A DNA stretch of 6,077 nt, taken from NCBI GenBank assembly GCA_030147905.1, contig JASBUM010000649.1, positions 1 through 6,077 of the forward strand, given 5' to 3'. Under the pieces are notes generated by a model. The model worked only from the letters and a program-made list of their open reading frames with translations. It searched no databases and was not told where the DNA came from. The DNA comes from Acidimangrovimonas sp. GTDB lineage: Bacteria > Pseudomonadota > Alphaproteobacteria > Rhodobacterales > Rhodobacteraceae. Of this stretch, positions 1-6,077 are shown piece by piece. A program made the position numbers and the translations under genes. Each line of letters opens with the position of its first letter. The stretch's first letter is position 1.

Positions 1-114
1 GCCACCCCGATGGGCGTGCAACTGGTCGCCGCCCCCTACCGCGAGGATCTTCTGCTCGACGCCGGCGCGGTGATCGAGGCACCCTGCCCGCCGGCCACGC
101 CGGCCCCGGACTGA
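1..114 (+). CDS. Probable amidase (amidase signature family), C-terminal end only
   Basis: The reading frame is open from the left edge and ends at TGA 112-114, giving 37 residues. It contains the stretch PMGVQLVAAPYREDLLLDAG followed by a short Pro/Ala-rich tail. A P-x-G-(V/L)-Q-L-(V/I) strand followed by an E/D-x-x-L-L helix is the usual C-terminal ending of amidase signature enzymes such as GatA-like and AtzF-like hydrolases, which cleave amide bonds with a Ser-Ser-Lys triad. The triad would lie far upstream, outside the window, so activity cannot be checked. The gene converges on the ABC operon, so it is not co-transcribed with it. The family call rests on this short tail and on recall of the family; the substrate is unknown. 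Confidence 0.72.
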   Translation, partial: ATPMGVQLVAAPYREDLLLDAGAVIEAPCPPATPAPD

Positions 115-160
115 AGCCCGGCGCCCATCGCGAACCCGCGCCCGCCCCCTGAAACCGCCC

Positions 161-189
161 TCATCTTTCGTTCGGAAATATCCCGGGGG
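161..189 (+). repeat. Possible Rhodobacterales-type intergenic element upstream of the stem-loop
   Basis: The stretch carries TTTC-GTTCG-GAAA (166-178, a 4-bp stem with a 5-nt loop), then ATATCCCGGGGG running straight into the G-rich hairpin at 191. From memory, very similar AAATA(T/C)CCCGGGGG-plus-hairpin modules occur after many genes in Rhodobacter and Paracoccus genomes. Only one copy is present here, so repetition cannot be shown from this window. Confidence 0.4.
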
Positions 190-190
190 C

Positions 191-209
191 GCGGGGGCTG
201 AGCCCCCGC
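191..209. terminator. Perfect 8-bp GC stem-loop, likely bidirectional terminator
   Basis: GCGGGGGC (191-198) pairs perfectly with GCCCCCGC (202-209) around a TGA loop. It lies 77 bp after the amidase stop and 40 bp after the ATPase stop, the expected place for a terminator serving both converging genes. No T-run follows on either strand, so it is not a textbook intrinsic terminator. It could instead act as a 3'-end stabiliser or combine with Rho. Confidence 0.6.
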
Positions 210-249
210 CTGGCCTGCCCCCCTCCGCGCCGAAACGGACCGCGCGGGT

Positions 250-2406
250 TCAGCCTTCCGCCGCCGGCTCGCGAATGACAAAATGCCCGGGCGCCACCTC
301 GTCGTAAAGCGACCGCGCCGGCTCGTGCCCGGCGGGGTGGACCGGGGACGGCACCGGGCGAAAGCGAAGGTCGTCGCGGATCTGGCGGCGCGCCGGATCG
401 GCAATCGGGACCGCCGCCAGCAGGCCGCGGGTGTAGGGATGGCGCGGATCCTCGAAGATCGCCGCCCGCGGCCCCAGCTCGACGATCCGCCCCAGATACA
501 TCACCCCGACCAGATGCGAGACCCGCTCGACCACCGCCATGTCGTGGCTGATGAACAGATAGGAAAGGCCAAGATCCGCCTGCAGCTCCATCATCAGGTT
601 CAGCACCTGCGCCTGCACCGAGACATCCAGCGCCGAGACCGCCTCGTCGGCGATGATGACCTTCGGATGAAGCGCGAGCGCCCGCGCGATGGCCACGCGC
701 TGGCGCTGCCCGCCCGACAGCTCATGCGGGAAGCGGCGCAGGAAGGCGCGCGGCAGCTCGACCCGATCGAACAATGCAGCGACGCGCGCCTCCAGCTCGG
801 CGCCGCGCGCGACGTCGAAATTCACCAAAGGCTCGGCGACCTGACGATGCAGCCGCCGATAGGGATTGAGCGAGGCGAATGGATCCTGAAACACCATCTG
901 GATATCGCGCCGGGCGCGGCGCAGCGCGGGCCGCTCGAGCGTGATGATGTCGCGTCCGTCAAGAACCACCTCACCGGCGGCAGGTTCGACCAGCCGCATG
1001 ATGGCCCGGCCGCAACTCGACTTCCCGCAACCCGACTCACCCACCAGGCTCAGCGTCTGGCCACGTGGGATGACGAAGCTCACGTCCTCGACCGCGTGCA
1101 CGTTGTGGCGCAGCCTGCGCAACAGCCCGCCGCGGATGGGGAAGCGAACCGCCAGGTGCCGCACCGACAGGACCGGCGGCACGGACACCGCCGGGGCCGC
1201 GTCCCGCCCCCCTGCCGAAGCGCCGCCGACAGAGGCCGGCACAGCCCCCGCGCGCCCCTCCGGCACGGCGATCACCTCGTCGCGCACGACAGGCGGCGCA
1301 GCCGTCCCCGCCCCCCCCACCGGCGGGGCCGATTCCGCCCCGGCCCGCGGCCCGGCGCCCGTACTCAGCGCATCCGCCGGCGGGGCGAGCGGGGCGGAGG
1401 GGGTCGCCACCCCCTCGGATGTGCCGGCAGTCGCGGGATCGCTCGCCGGCGGCACGGCCCCCCGACCGGGCGCGTTCCCCGAACCCGGGGCCGGCGGCCG
1501 CGCCAGCTGCGTAAGCGGGGCCGGCTGCGCGCGTCCCTTCATCGCCCCCAGCCGCGGCACCGCCGACAGAAGCGCGCGCGTGTAATCGTGCCGGGGCGCC
1601 GCGAAGATCTGGGCCACGGACCCGGTCTCGACCACCGCGCCGCGATACATCACAACCACCCGGTCGGCCATCTGGGCAACCACCGCCATGTCGTGGGTGA
1701 TGAAGAGAACACCCATCCCGTTCCTGCGCCGGAGCCCGTCGATCAGCGCGAGGATCTCGGCCTGGATGGTGACATCGAGCGCGGTCGTCGGTTCATCGGC
1801 GATCAGGAGACGCGGCTCGCAGGCCATGGCCATGGCGATCACCACCCGCTGACGCATGCCGCCGGACAATTCGTGGGGATATTGATCCAGCCGGCGCTCG
1901 GGCTCGGGGATGCGGACCTCGCGCAGCAGTTCCAGCGCCCGCGCACGCGCCGCGCCGCCGCGCAGCCCGCGATGCGCCGTCAGCCCGTCCACAAGCTGGC
2001 GCCCGATGGTGAAAACCGGGTTGAGCGCGGTCATCGGCTCCTGGAAGATCATGCCGATCTCCGCCCCGCGGATCGTGCGCATCGCCTCCGCGCCTAGGCG
2101 CGTCAGATCCACCGTCTCGCCCTGCCCGCGCGCCAGCTCGATCCGCCCCGAGACGATGCGCCCGCCGCCGAATTCGACCAGCCGCATGATCGCCATCGCG
2201 CTGACCGACTTGCCCGACCCGCTTTCCCCCACGACGCAGACCGTCTCGCCCGCCGCGACCGTGAAGTCGACACCGCGAACCGCCGCCAGGGGTCCCGCGG
2301 GCGTGGAAAATTCCACCCCCAGCCCGGAGACCGCAAGCAGCGGCCGCGCGCCCGCATCCCCATCCGCGCCGCCATCGCGGCCCCGCATGTCCCCCGCGCC
2401 GGTCAT
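250..2406 (-). CDS. Fused dipeptide/oligopeptide ABC transporter ATPase with two cassettes
   Basis: This 718-residue cytoplasmic protein should power the importer by ATP hydrolysis. Cassette 1 (about 22-288) has Walker A GESGSGKS (60-67), Q-loop Q122, signature LSGGM (180-184), Walker B with D204/E205 and H-loop H238. Cassette 2 (about 411-670) has GESGCGKS (456-463), Q507, LSGGQ (563-567), D587/E588 and H621. Both end with the Opp/Dpp-type Y-T-R-(A/G)-L-L-x-A-V-P element. This resembles joined OppD and OppF, as in GsiA- or YejF-type proteins, and both sites look catalytically complete. Residues 292-410 are an unusually long Ala/Pro/Gly-rich linker. The start at 2406 overlaps the permease stop as ATGA and has GAGGG (2411-2415) 4 nt upstream; a second in-frame ATG six codons later, preceded by GGGGGAC, is an alternative. 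The frame stays open upstream to 3939, but that stretch is antiphase to the permeases. The C-terminus lacks the Cys cluster of many single OppD/DppD proteins. Confidence 0.96.
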   Translation of the reverse strand: MTGAGDMRGRDGGADGDAGARPLLAVSGLGVEFSTPAGPLAAVRGVDFTVAAGETVCVVGESGSGKSVSAMAIMRLVEFGGGRIVSGRIELARGQGETVDLTRLGAEAMRTIRGAEIGMIFQEPMTALNPVFTIGRQLVDGLTAHRGLRGGAARARALELLREVRIPEPERRLDQYPHELSGGMRQRVVIAMAMACEPRLLIADEPTTALDVTIQAEILALIDGLRRRNGMGVLFITHDMAVVAQMADRVVVMYRGAVVETGSVAQIFAAPRHDYTRALLSAVPRLGAMKGRAQPAPLTQLARPPAPGSGNAPGRGAVPPASDPATAGTSEGVATPSAPLAPPADALSTGAGPRAGAESAPPVGGAGTAAPPVVRDEVIAVPEGRAGAVPASVGGASAGGRDAAPAVSVPPVLSVRHLAVRFPIRGGLLRRLRHNVHAVEDVSFVIPRGQTLSLVGESGCGKSSCGRAIMRLVEPAAGEVVLDGRDIITLERPALRRARRDIQMVFQDPFASLNPYRRLHRQVAEPLVNFDVARGAELEARVAALFDRVELPRAFLRRFPHELSGGQRQRVAIARALALHPKVIIADEAVSALDVSVQAQVLNLMMELQADLGLSYLFISHDMAVVERVSHLVGVMYLGRIVELGPRAAIFEDPRHPYTRGLLAAVPIADPARRQIRDDLRFRPVPSPVHPAGHEPARSLYDEVAPGHFVIREPAAEG
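1177..1533 (-). other. Low-complexity Ala/Pro/Gly-rich interdomain linker of the ATPase
   Basis: Residues 292-410 join the two ABC cassettes. The segment consists mostly of Ala, Pro and Gly with some Val, Ser, Thr and Arg, and has no aromatic residue, Cys, His or Lys. It is therefore expected to be disordered. From memory, linkers in fused peptide-transporter ATPases are usually clearly shorter. A slightly less simple patch, [12 protein letters not shown], lies near its middle-to-end. Confidence 0.85.
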
Positions 2407-3218
2407 TTCGCCCTCGGGTCCAGAATGTCGCGCATCACGTCTCCGAACATGTTGAAGCCCAGCACCGTCAGCGCCACCGCCGCCCCCGGCACCAGCGCGG
2501 TCCAGGGCGCAATGTCGAGGTAATTGCGCGAGGCCTGGATCATCAGCCCCCACGACGCCTGCGGCGGCTGCGTCCCCAGCCCCAGAAACGACAGCCCGGC
2601 CTCGGCGAGGATGGCGAATGCGAGGCTGATCGTCCCCTGCACGATGGTGGCCGGCATCACGTTGGGCAGGATGTGGCGGACCAGCATGTGCAGATGGTCG
2701 GTGCCTGCGGCGCGCGCCGCCTCGACATAGGGCATCTGCGCCACCTTCAACGCCTCGCCGCGGATGATGCGGGCCAGATAGGGAGTGAAGGCGACGCCGA
2801 TGGCGATGATCGTGTTGCGCAGGTTGGGCCCCAGCACCGCCGAAATCGTGAGCGCCAGCAGCAGCGCCGGGAAGGCCAGGAGCGCATCGACCAGCCGCAT
2901 CAGGAGATTGTCGAGCCAGCCGCCGAAATAGCCCGAGACGAGCCCCAGCGGCAGCCCGACGACGATCGAGATCGCAACCGCCGAACTTGCGATCTCGAGC
3001 GAGGTGCGCGCGCCCAGAAGCACCCGGTAAAGCAGATCGCGGCCCAGCTGGTCGGTGCCCAGCGGATGGGCAAGGCCAGGCCCCTGCAGCCGCGCGGCCA
3101 TGTTCATTCGCGTCGCCAGATCGGCCGGAATCAACAGTGGCGCGAGAACCGCCACCAGAACCGCCAGCACCACAAGCGCCAGCCCGATCACCCCCTTGGT
3201 GCGGCGTAACCTGTGCAT
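2403..3218 (-). CDS. Peptide ABC transporter permease, DppC/OppC-like
   Basis: This 271-residue inner-membrane protein forms one half of the translocation channel. It starts with a short basic cytoplasmic N-terminus and TM1 (about 10-30). A periplasmic segment ends in HPLGTDQLGRDLL (51-63), a hallmark of DppC/OppC proteins. Further membrane segments lie at about 75-97, 108-130, 135-150, 188-213 and 238-262. The cytoplasmic EAA loop that docks on the ATPase is intact (EAARAAG from 166, ending H182-I-L-P-N186), and LSFLGLG (209-215) followed by SWG is also typical. Length is slightly short of the usual 280-300. The ATG is 3 bp after the upstream permease stop, with GGGG (3225-3228) as ribosome binding site inside that gene's end. 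Its own stop overlaps the ATPase start by 4 bp. The subfamily call is secure; the substrate is not indicated. Confidence 0.96.
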   Translation of the reverse strand: MHRLRRTKGVIGLALVVLAVLVAVLAPLLIPADLATRMNMAARLQGPGLAHPLGTDQLGRDLLYRVLLGARTSLEIASSAVAISIVVGLPLGLVSGYFGGWLDNLLMRLVDALLAFPALLLALTISAVLGPNLRNTIIAIGVAFTPYLARIIRGEALKVAQMPYVEAARAAGTDHLHMLVRHILPNVMPATIVQGTISLAFAILAEAGLSFLGLGTQPPQASWGLMIQASRNYLDIAPWTALVPGAAVALTVLGFNMFGDVMRDILDPRAK

Positions 3219-3221
3219 GCC

Positions 3222-4163
3222 CTACCCCAGCCTGATACGCGGATCGACGAGGACGTACAGCAGATCGACGATCAGGTTGATCGCCATCACCACGCCCGCG
3301 ATGACGAAGATCGTGGCCTGGATCAGCGGCACGTCGCGATTGAGCAGCGCCTGATAGGTCAGCCATCCCATGCCGGTGTAGTTGAACAGGCTCTCGATGA
3401 CGATGATCGAGCCGAAGAGATAGCCCACCTGCAGCCCGGCGATGGTCATCACCGGACCGATCGCATTGGCCAGCCCATAGCGCCAGATCACCACCCGCTC
3501 GCGCAGGCCCTTGGCGCGGGCGACGCGGATGAACTCCTGCTCCATGATGCCGACCATGGTCGAGCGCGTCATCCGCGTCAGATGCGCCATCAGCCCCAGC
3601 CCCAGCGCAAGCGAGGGCAGGAAGGCATGGGCGAGCGCGGCGCCGAAATCCTGCCCCGGATCGACGAAACCCGAGGACGGCAACCAGCCCAGGCCGCGCG
3701 CGAACACCAGGATCAGCACGATCCCCCAGAAGAAATCGGGCAGGCTGACACCGAAGAGCGCGGCCGAGGAACTGGCCGTGTCCTGCCAGTCGTCGCGGTG
3801 GATCGCGGCCCAGACCCCCAGGGGCACGGCACCCGCAAGCGCGATGGTCATCGACATCACCACGATCAGCGCGCTGGCCGTCATCTTCTGCGCCAAAAGC
3901 GGGCCGATCGGTGTCTTGAACACCAGTGAAGTGCCCCAATCCCCGGTCAGCATCCCGCCGATCCAGTGACCGTACTGGACGATCAGCGGAGCGTTGAGCC
4001 CCAGCGACTGGCGCAGCCCCGCCAGCGCCTCGGGGTTGGACTGGGTGCCCATGATCATCATCGCCACGTCGCCGGGCAGGATGTTGGTCACCGCGAAGGT
4101 GATGACCGAGATCAGGAACAGCGTAAGCCCCATGGAAAGCACGCGATTGGCGACGTAGTTCAT
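3222..4163 (-). CDS. Peptide ABC transporter permease, DppB/OppB-like
   Basis: This 313-residue inner-membrane protein is the other half of the channel. It has the DppB pattern: TM1 at 9-29, then FAVTNILPGD (23-32) opening a large periplasmic segment containing GDWGTSL (74-80). Further membrane segments lie at about 99-121, 133-155, 176-195, 235-260 and 281-306. The ATPase-docking loop is present (FIRVARAKGL, 211-220) but ends in YGLANA (229-234), where many relatives have H-A-L-R-N-A. The C-terminus VLVDPRIRLG is standard for the family. GGGGA (4169-4173), 5 nt upstream of the ATG, supports the start. The gene follows the binding protein gene after 130 bp and precedes the second permease by 3 bp. 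Length matches the usual 305-340 residues. Confidence 0.96.
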   Translation of the reverse strand: MNYVANRVLSMGLTLFLISVITFAVTNILPGDVAMMIMGTQSNPEALAGLRQSLGLNAPLIVQYGHWIGGMLTGDWGTSLVFKTPIGPLLAQKMTASALIVVMSMTIALAGAVPLGVWAAIHRDDWQDTASSSAALFGVSLPDFFWGIVLILVFARGLGWLPSSGFVDPGQDFGAALAHAFLPSLALGLGLMAHLTRMTRSTMVGIMEQEFIRVARAKGLRERVVIWRYGLANAIGPVMTIAGLQVGYLFGSIIVIESLFNYTGMGWLTYQALLNRDVPLIQATIFVIAGVVMAINLIVDLLYVLVDPRIRLG

Positions 4164-4293
4164 CCCTGTCCCCGTTTCCTGCCCGATCCCGGTATGCTGG
4201 CCGACCCTGGCGTGCCCGCCGCGCGCTCTGTGCTGCCCGCGCGCGGCCCGGCTGCCGGCGCGCGCCCGACCGAACGCGCGCGCGCCGACCCGC
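4164..4293 (-). other. Intercistronic spacer between binding protein and permease genes
   Basis: This is the only sizeable gap inside the operon. Read on the minus strand it begins just after the binding protein stop, contains several alternating G/C blocks and a strong hairpin, and ends in the permease ribosome binding site. I see no credible small gene or promoter in it. Confidence 0.75.
4239..4265 (-). promoter_or_regulatory. Strong intercistronic GC stem-loop after the binding protein gene
   Basis: GCGCGCG (4239-4245) pairs with CGCGCGC (4259-4265). After a 2-nt bulge (4246-4247), CCGG (4248-4251) pairs with CCGG (4255-4258) around a 3-nt loop: 11 G-C pairs in all. It begins 28 nt after the binding protein stop and has no T-run. 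In other binding protein operons, such as the maltose operon, a stem-loop in this position protects the upstream message and partly stops transcription, so the binding protein is made in excess. That role is inferred here. Confidence 0.55.
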
Positions 4294-5838
4294 TCATGCC
4301 TTCAGCCAGACCTTGTGGAAATCGAAATTCGATCCGTTCGGCGCCACGATCGTGTCGATCCCCATCACCTTCTTCTGCGCCCCGATGGAGCCGTTGCGGA
4401 ACCACAAGATCACGTCGTGGGTCTGATCGTGGATGCGCTGCTGCACCTTCTTGTAAAGCGCCGAACGCTTGTCGCGGTCGATGATCCCGCGCGCCTCTTC
4501 GGTGAGCGCGTCGATCTCCTTGTCCGCGATCCCGCGATAGTTGAAGGCACCCTTCGAGTTCCACAGGCTGTAGTAGAGGAAATCCGGCTCCCACAGGGTG
4601 AAGAAGTTCATCATGGTGATCTGGAAATCCTTGTTGACCCAGACCTGGCTCAGCCAGTCGGCCCATGTCAGCTGCTCGATCTTCACCTTGACGCCCGCCG
4701 CCTGGAACCATTCCATCATGATCTGCGCCGACTGGACGTGATAGGGATAGTTGGTCGTGACCTTGAACACGAGGTCGAGCTTGCCCGGCCCGTATCCCGC
4801 CTCGGCCAGCAGCTTGCGCGCCGCGGCGATGTCCTGGTCGCGCTGACGCAGGCCCTGGTCATAGGAGGGCGAATGCGGAAAGCTGGGCGAGGCGGTGACC
4901 TTGCCCTGCCCCCACAGCGCGCCTTCCAGAAGCGCGTGCTTGTCGATCATCAGATCGAAGGCCTTGCGCACGCGCGCGTCCTTGAAGGGGGCGAACTTGT
5001 GGTTGAAGTTGACGAAATCGAAATTCAGCGGGAACCACTTCTGCACCTCGATCTTGGCGTCGGCCTCGACCGATTTCATCCGGTCGGGCGGGATCGCGTC
5101 GATCATGTGCAGCTCGCCCGTCTGCAGCCCGGTCAGCCGCACGGTGGGTTCGGTGATCTCGCGCGCCTCGACCCCGTCCAGATGCGCGGGCCCGTCCCAA
5201 TAGGCGTCGAAGCGCTTCAGCACCACCTTGTTGCCGAATTCCCGGCTGACGAATTCGAAGGCCCCGCAGCCGACCGGGTGGGTGCCCTGACTGTCGCCCG
5301 AACCCTCGGGAATGATGGCGCCGGCCCCGTTCTCGGCCAGCCGCGCAAGGAAGGGCGCGTTGATCTTGCCCATCTTCACCACCACCGTCAACGGATCGGG
5401 CGTCTCGATCGCGGTGACCTGATCGAAGACCGGCTTGTTCACCGCCCCGGTCTTGGGGTCCTTGCAGCGTTCGAAGGAATATTTCACGTCGGTCGAGGTC
5501 AGATCCTTGCCGTTGTGGAACTTGACCCCCTTGCGCAGCTTGAAGGTATAGCGCAGCCCGTCCGGCGCCACCTCGAAACTCTCGGCGATATTGGGCCGGA
5601 TGGCAAAGCTCTTGTCGACGGTGACGATCGAATTGTGGACGTTTTGCAGCACCCGCAACGTCGAGGCGGTCCCGGTCTTGTGGATGTCGAGGTTCTGCGT
5701 GGTCTCGGAATGACCCCAGATCAGCGTTCCACCCTTCCTCGGCGTCTCCTGCGCCCATAGTCCGCGCGGCATCAGCCCCGCGCCCACGGAGCCGCCGATG
5801 ACCGCGGCCGTCGTGGTCAGAAACTCCCTGCGTTTCAT
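4294..5838 (-). CDS. Family 5 extracellular solute-binding protein, Tat-exported
   Basis: This 514-residue periplasmic protein should bind the transported solute and present it to the permeases. The N-terminus MKRREFLTTT has the twin-arginine R-R-x-F-L motif, followed by a weakly hydrophobic stretch to about residue 22 and a likely cleavage near 29-30 (LWA/Q). The mature part is typical of SBP_bac_5: RPNIAESFEV (81-90), then PDGLRYTFKLRKGVKFHNGK (92-111), STDVKYSFER (115-124), and GELHMID (241-247). The C-terminal lobe contains KLLAEAGYGPGK (342-353). Length is normal for the family (about 500-540). Two cysteines are present, C125 and C191; C191 replaces the Thr common in the PVGTG motif. GGGAG (5845-5849), 6 nt before the ATG, and the Tat motif fix the start. 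In-frame codons further upstream (5880, 5964) lack such support. Substrate class is peptide-like by family only; glutathione, opines or other solutes are possible. Confidence 0.95.
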   Translation of the reverse strand: MKRREFLTTTAAVIGGSVGAGLMPRGLWAQETPRKGGTLIWGHSETTQNLDIHKTGTASTLRVLQNVHNSIVTVDKSFAIRPNIAESFEVAPDGLRYTFKLRKGVKFHNGKDLTSTDVKYSFERCKDPKTGAVNKPVFDQVTAIETPDPLTVVVKMGKINAPFLARLAENGAGAIIPEGSGDSQGTHPVGCGAFEFVSREFGNKVVLKRFDAYWDGPAHLDGVEAREITEPTVRLTGLQTGELHMIDAIPPDRMKSVEADAKIEVQKWFPLNFDFVNFNHKFAPFKDARVRKAFDLMIDKHALLEGALWGQGKVTASPSFPHSPSYDQGLRQRDQDIAAARKLLAEAGYGPGKLDLVFKVTTNYPYHVQSAQIMMEWFQAAGVKVKIEQLTWADWLSQVWVNKDFQITMMNFFTLWEPDFLYYSLWNSKGAFNYRGIADKEIDALTEEARGIIDRDKRSALYKKVQQRIHDQTHDVILWFRNGSIGAQKKVMGIDTIVAPNGSNFDFHKVWLKA

Positions 5839-5858
5839 GACTTTCTCCCGTTGGTTGC

Positions 5859-5877
5859 GGCACCGCGCCGCGGTGCC
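5859..5877. promoter_or_regulatory. Perfect 8-bp inverted repeat just upstream of the binding protein RBS
   Basis: GGCACCGC (5859-5866) and GCGGTGCC (5870-5877) are exact reverse complements around 3 bp. This is the least GC-biased and longest dyad of the leader. It could be a repressor or activator half-site pair or a 5'-UTR hairpin. It leaves the GGGAG ribosome binding site free. Confidence 0.5.
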
Positions 5878-5911
5878 CATGGCTCTGGCGATACCGCCCC
5901 GTCCCGTGGCC

Positions 5912-5928
5912 GCGCCGCCATGCGGCGC
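5912..5928. promoter_or_regulatory. Perfect 7-bp inverted repeat in the leader
   Basis: GCGCCGC (5912-5918) and GCGGCGC (5922-5928) are exact reverse complements around CAT. The composition is simple, so a chance origin in this GC-rich DNA is quite possible. Confidence 0.35.
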
Positions 5929-5956
5929 CGGTCCGGGCCTCTCGTCGGGCTTGGGC

Positions 5957-5974
5957 CGGGGCACGCGGGCCCCG
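5957..5974 (-). terminator. 6-bp GC stem-loop after the upstream gene, possible weak terminator
   Basis: CGGGGC (5957-5962) pairs with GCCCCG (5969-5974) around 6 nt. It begins 22 nt after the stop codon of the partial gene at the right edge. No T-run follows, so it may only be a stabilising hairpin or a chance pairing. Confidence 0.3.
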
Positions 5975-5996
5975 CACCGCAGCTCGGGTCATTGCC

Positions 5997-6077
5997 CTAA
6001 TCCGGAAATGCGGGTCTTTCGCCCGCGACAACCAGCGCCTGTTCCAGTGCCATCGCCATATTGACGAAGGTCCCAAC
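5997..6077 (-). CDS. Probable C-terminus of an unidentified upstream gene
   Basis: Reading in from the right edge on the minus strand, a frame gives 26 residues ending TAG at 5997-5999. The peptide starts GTFVNMAMALEQALVVAGER and ends PAFPD. The amphipathic helix and its Pro-containing tail look like a genuine protein end, but I do not recognise the family. Third positions are less G/C-rich (AAT, GTT, GAA, AGA, TTT) than in the operon, which weakens the case slightly. The other two minus frames give less protein-like peptides. If real, the gene runs in the same direction as the operon and ends 158 bp before it. Confidence 0.45.
   Translation of the reverse strand, partial: VGTFVNMAMALEQALVVAGERPAFPD

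Larger units (their letters stand above)
115..249. other. Convergent intergenic region between amidase and ATPase genes
   Basis: These 135 bp separate two stop codons that face each other. The only clear structure is the GC stem-loop at 191-209, preceded by a TTTC-GTTCG-GAAA mini-dyad (166-178) and an AAATATCCCGGGGG block (176-189). I see no open frame here that looks like a gene. Confidence 0.8.
5839..5996 (-). promoter_or_regulatory. Operon leader region with three short perfect dyads
   Basis: This 158-bp region must hold the operon promoter unless transcription reads in from the gene upstream. I cannot point to a convincing -35/-10 pair. It contains three dyads: 5859-5877, 5912-5928 and 5957-5974. 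The first lies 9 nt before the ribosome binding site of the binding protein gene. Any of them could be an operator or an RNA hairpin. Confidence 0.45.

Noticed and set aside
240..247. CCGCGCGG palindrome at the ATPase stop
   Set aside because: Eight bases of pure G/C are expected by chance at this composition.
283..2097. 604-codon open frame on the plus strand, antisense to the ATPase
   Set aside because: Its translation is rich in Arg, His, Gln and Asp with no recognisable domain. Long antisense frames are expected opposite a GC-rich gene, and the minus strand encodes clear ABC motifs.
2407..3939. N-terminal extension of the ATPase frame by 511 codons
   Set aside because: It runs out of frame across both permease genes and its translation is Arg/Gly/Ala-rich noise. 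The ATGA overlap with a GAGGG site gives a natural start at 2406.
4275..4285. Short CG dinucleotide run as a tandem repeat locus
   Set aside because: It has only five full units in a GC-rich spacer and is better treated as part of the hairpin-forming blocks.
4315..5760. 481-codon open frame on the plus strand, antisense to the binding protein
   Set aside because: It is the mirror of the codon bias of the binding protein gene; no domain or ribosome binding site supports it.
5839..5964. In-frame upstream starts for the binding protein (5880, 5964)
   Set aside because: They would place 14 or 42 extra residues before the twin-arginine motif and lack a good ribosome binding site. The ATG at 5838 has GGGAG at 6 nt.
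5839..6077. Sigma-70-like promoter for the operon
   Set aside because: I found no -35/-10 pair with acceptable spacing and match, so none is annotated.

Overview
The window is one complete peptide-type ABC importer operon on the minus strand, flanked by the ends of two other genes. GC content is very high and codons strongly favour G or C in third position. Together with the gene style and a GC-hairpin element after the operon, this suggests an alphaproteobacterium, most likely Rhodobacterales (Rhodobacter/Paracoccus-like). That assignment is an inference from composition and remembered family resemblance, not from a search.

Layout, left to right. Positions 1-114 (+) are the last 37 codons of a probable amidase-signature-family hydrolase. 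Positions 115-249 are a convergent intergenic region with a perfect 8-bp GC stem-loop (191-209), probably a shared terminator. Positions 250-2406 (-) encode a 718-residue ATPase with two complete ABC cassettes joined by a long Ala/Pro/Gly-rich linker. Positions 2403-3218 (-) and 3222-4163 (-) encode the DppC-like and DppB-like permeases. Positions 4164-4293 are a 130-bp intercistronic gap with a strong GC hairpin. Positions 4294-5838 (-) encode a Tat-exported family 5 substrate-binding protein. Positions 5839-5996 are the leader region of the operon, with three short perfect dyads. Positions 5997-6077 (-) are probably the C-terminus of an unidentified gene upstream.

Transcription runs right to left: binding protein, DppB-like permease, DppC-like permease, fused ATPase. 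The binding protein captures a substrate in the periplasm and delivers it to the permease pair. The single ATPase polypeptide can supply both nucleotide-binding domains. Permease 1 and permease 2 are separated by 3 bp, and permease 2 and the ATPase overlap by 4 bp (ATGA), so the three are probably translationally coupled. The binding protein gene is set apart by a structured spacer, a common way of making more binding protein than membrane components. The substrate cannot be read from the sequence. A short peptide or peptide-like/amide compound is the default for the family, and the nearby amidase is only weak support for an amide.

I found no tRNA, rRNA, CRISPR array, insertion sequence, phage gene or defence system. 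The complete genes are ordinary in kind. The points worth a second look are the 119-residue ATPase linker, the structured leader and spacer, and the element after the operon. I do not see evidence for a new biological system.
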